This document shows positions 5,865 through 6,996 of a stretch of DNA of 6,996 nucleotides, in pieces. The first letter of the stretch is position 1; each line of letters begins with the position of its first letter. Source of the DNA: Bordetella parapertussis (GTDB taxonomy: Bacteria > Pseudomonadota > Gammaproteobacteria > Burkholderiales > SG8-39); contig CAMBSA010000092.1 in assembly GCA_945869935.1 (NCBI GenBank), positions 1 to 6,996 of the forward strand. Reading direction: 5' to 3'. Position numbers and translations under genes: made by a program. The notes beneath the pieces were generated by a model. That model saw only the letters and a list, made by a program, of their open reading frames with translations, did no database searches and was not told the origin of the DNA.

Positions 5865-5995
5865 GTGAATGATTAAGGGGTCCCCCGGGAAGGGCGAGAG
5901 GCCGGGGACGGCAGTTCGCACGGAACCGAAGTGCCGGCTTATGCCGGATCGGGGATTGCGATCGACGCTCTTGAGGTGTCTGCTAAATGTTTTTA
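5865..5995 (+). ncRNA. Candidate structured small RNA or structured 3' UTR
   Basis: Five stem-loops follow one another almost without gaps. They are 5880-5888 with 5902-5909 (GTCCCC/GGGGAC plus GG/CC, one bulged C), GTTC-N5-GAAC (5914-5926), CCGGC-TTAT-GCCGG (5934-5947), GATCG-N7-CGATC (5947-5963, sharing one base with the previous stem), and GACGC-N7-GTGTC (5964-5980, one G-U pair). A TTTTT run follows at 5990-5994. The segment begins about 40 bases after the BON stop, with no good promoter visible, so it may be the 3' UTR of that mRNA or a processed RNA. I recognise no known RNA family. Ends are approximate; a part of a mobile intron or repeat element is an alternative. Confidence 0.25.
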
Positions 5996-6107
5996 ACGAA
6001 ATCACCGGAATAACGGAAGCCAGGATGATGGATTGCACCACCGGTGTTGCCAGCGTATCAACCTTGCTTTGATGTCCGTCTGCGCAGCCGGTATCCTTCA
6101 TGAAGCG

Positions 6108-6130
6108 GCGGGGCAGTGCCCCGCTTATTT
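6108..6130 (+). terminator. Rho-independent terminator
   Basis: GCGGGGC (6108-6114) and GCCCCGC (6118-6124) form a perfect 7-bp GC-rich stem with a three-base loop, followed directly by TTATTT. It would stop plus-strand transcription coming from the BON gene or from the structured interval, and it insulates the cytochrome gene 33 bases further on. Confidence 0.75.
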
Positions 6131-6163
6131 GCAGTGCGAGCAATCGCCGCCAGGGTGTCCTTC

Positions 6164-6595
6164 ATGGTTTTGCCACGGTTTCAACGCTTGTTCATGACAT
6201 TGGCCGGCGTATTCGCCCTGCCGGGCGTGGCGGATGCGCAGAGCGCCAGCGCGACTCGCGGCATGGCCGACTACCAGGCGCACTGCCTGCAGTGCCACGG
6301 CGCGAAGGGCAAGGGCGACGGCCGCATCATGGACATGGAGAACCGGCGGCTTCCCGATCTCAGTCGGCTTTCCTTGCGCAACAAGGGCGTGTTTCCTGCG
6401 GACCGGGTGATGCAGATCGTCGACGGCACCGGGGTCATCGTCATCCACGGAACATCGGGCATGCCGGTGTGGGGCAAGGCCATGCGCGAGGAGGCGGTCG
6501 CGCAATGCAGGGCTTCCGGTTGCAATGCCGAGGTGATCGTGCGCGAGAGGCTTCGCGTGCTCGCCGATTACCTTGCGCTGCTGCAGGAAAAGTAG
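6164..6595 (+). CDS. Periplasmic mono-heme c-type cytochrome
   Basis: This is a 143-residue secreted class-I cytochrome c. The N-terminus is a Sec signal (R5, R8, then LFMTLAGVFALPGV) with a likely cut after A-D-A at residue 25. The heme site is C41-L-Q-C44-H45 in YQAHCLQCHGAKGKGDG, and the distal axial ligand is probably M100 in GTSGMPVWG. It should carry electrons in the periplasm; the partner oxidase or dehydrogenase is not in the window. Two further cysteines, C115 and C120 (AQCRASGC), lie outside the heme motif and could form a disulfide. The start is ATG 6164, with AGGGT ending eight bases upstream. A longer reading from GTG 6116 is rejected because it begins inside the terminator, and ATG 6194 would lose the basic part of the signal. 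A hydrolase gene follows after 63 bp on the same strand. Confidence 0.88.
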   Translation: MVLPRFQRLFMTLAGVFALPGVADAQSASATRGMADYQAHCLQCHGAKGKGDGRIMDMENRRLPDLSRLSLRNKGVFPADRVMQIVDGTGVIVIHGTSGMPVWGKAMREEAVAQCRASGCNAEVIVRERLRVLADYLALLQEK

Positions 6596-6658
6596 ACTGG
6601 TAAACAGGTAGACAGGAAGAAAACGCAATTCAACAAGCAAAACAACGAGGAGCTTGTG

Positions 6659-6996
6659 TTGAGTGAGAACAGGTTTCATCCGTCGGGCGCGAGTGCCCTG
6701 ACACCGAAGGGCCCGTGGGCGGCGAAGTGGCTAATGGCGCGCGGCGTGAAGACGCGTTATGTCGAGGCGGGGGAAGGCGAGCCCGTCATCCTCGTGCACG
6801 GTGCCGGTCCCGGCGCGGGCGGCGCGTTCGGCTTCGGCATGCTGATCCCGGTGCTGGCGAAGCACTTTCGCGTGATAGCGATTGATCTCGTGGGCTTTGG
6901 CGAGTCGGACAAGCCGACGAACCTGATGTACAGCCATCAGGATCACGTCAATCACCTCGCCGACATCGTCCATGCGCTGCAACTCGCGCCGGTCAA
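6659..6996 (+). CDS. Alpha/beta hydrolase, meta-cleavage-product-hydrolase-like (N-terminal part)
   Basis: About 112 residues are visible before the window ends. The reading is GVKTRYVEAGEGEPVILVHG, then AGPGAGGAFGF, with HGAGPGA as the oxyanion-hole turn, then FRVIAIDLVGFGESDKP, the second strand and loop typical of the alpha/beta fold. HGxGPG and VGFGESDKP resemble the MhpC/BphD/HsaD type that cleaves C-C bonds in ring-cleavage products of aromatic or steroid breakdown, but epoxide hydrolases and esterases share much of this. The nucleophile serine and catalytic Asp/His lie beyond the edge, so the reaction cannot be settled. Start TTG 6659 is chosen because GAGGAG (6647-6652) lies six bases upstream; GTG 6656 and ATG 6734 are alternatives. 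The first 25 residues (SENRFHPSGASALTPKGPWA) precede the usual fold start. It may open a catabolic operon continuing to the right. Confidence 0.85.
   Translation, partial: MSENRFHPSGASALTPKGPWAAKWLMARGVKTRYVEAGEGEPVILVHGAGPGAGGAFGFGMLIPVLAKHFRVIAIDLVGFGESDKPTNLMYSHQDHVNHLADIVHALQLAPV

Larger units (their letters stand above)
5826..6163. other. Non-coding interval between BON gene and cytochrome c gene
   Basis: This 338-bp stretch has no gene I can support. Its left part (5880-5980) is a run of stem-loops listed separately. The middle holds a 16-bp near-palindrome, GCACCACCGGTGTTGC (6035-6050, two symmetric mismatches). The right part has a perfect CTTCATGAAG palindrome (6096-6105), an intrinsic terminator (6108-6130), and a second copy of TCCTTCATG (6094-6102 and 6158-6166), the latter containing the cytochrome start codon. 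Confidence 0.6.

Noticed and set aside
5869..6072. Plus-strand ORF of 67 codons after the BON gene
   Set aside because: It has a weak ribosome-binding site, no recognised domain and codons unlike its neighbours. The sequence is better explained by its RNA-level stem-loops.
5493..6143. Minus-strand ORF of 216 codons opposite the BON gene and the spacer
   Set aside because: About half is antisense to the BON domain, there is no plausible start signal, and the remainder has no family signature.
6116..6163. GTG 6116 as an alternative start of the cytochrome gene
   Set aside because: It lies within the intrinsic terminator stem, and the added residues would precede the signal peptide.
1..6996. 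Mobile element, phage, CRISPR, toxin-antitoxin or defence system
   Set aside because: No transposase, integrase, terminal inverted repeats with target duplication, regularly spaced repeats, or paired small genes of these kinds were found.

Overview
The window is GC-rich chromosomal DNA from a proteobacterium, most likely a betaproteobacterium. This rests on the style of the BamD and RluD proteins, the divergent bamD / rluD-pgeF arrangement familiar from Beta- and Gammaproteobacteria, and a Crp/Fnr regulator of a subtype common in Burkholderiales/Rhodocyclales-like genomes. The taxonomic call is inference from protein style only. I see no insertion sequence, CRISPR array, tRNA, rRNA or phage gene.

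Layout. (1) 1-763, minus: bamD, an essential outer-membrane assembly lipoprotein, cut by the window edge. (2) 798-3483, plus: rluD (23S rRNA pseudouridine synthase), pgeF (laccase-like cell-wall quality-control enzyme) and a TTG-started ZIP metal transporter, read in one direction. bamD and rluD diverge from an extremely compact junction where a GCATGC palindrome supplies a possible start codon to each strand. (3) 3599-4311, minus: a Crp/Fnr-family transcription regulator whose frame is broken once near its N-terminus (a one-base lesion around 4184-4190). (4) 4312-4734: a 423-bp non-coding interval between the regulator and folE. It carries a perfect 14-bp tandem repeat, a TTG-N8-CAA site that could be a Crp/Fnr operator, a perfect TCAGGG-AAA-CCCTGA palindrome, and a pseudoknot-like pair of interleaved inverted repeats. 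(5) 4735-5304, plus: folE (GTP cyclohydrolase I). (6) 5514-5825, plus: a small secreted or lipid-anchored single-BON-domain protein. (7) 5826-6163: a non-coding interval with five successive stem-loops, a T-run and, further on, a convincing intrinsic terminator; it is the best place here for an undescribed small RNA. (8) 6164-6595, plus: a periplasmic mono-heme cytochrome c, followed at 6659 by the start of an alpha/beta hydrolase of the meta-cleavage-product-hydrolase type that runs off the right edge.

How they work together: the left half is conserved housekeeping (envelope assembly, ribosome modification, peptidoglycan editing, metal uptake). The right half is a set of short, loosely connected transcription units: folate/pterin synthesis, an envelope BON protein, electron transfer, and the likely beginning of a catabolic operon. 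Nothing in the window is a clearly new multi-gene system. The observations most worth following are the broken regulator with its repeat-rich upstream region, and the structured interval after the BON gene.
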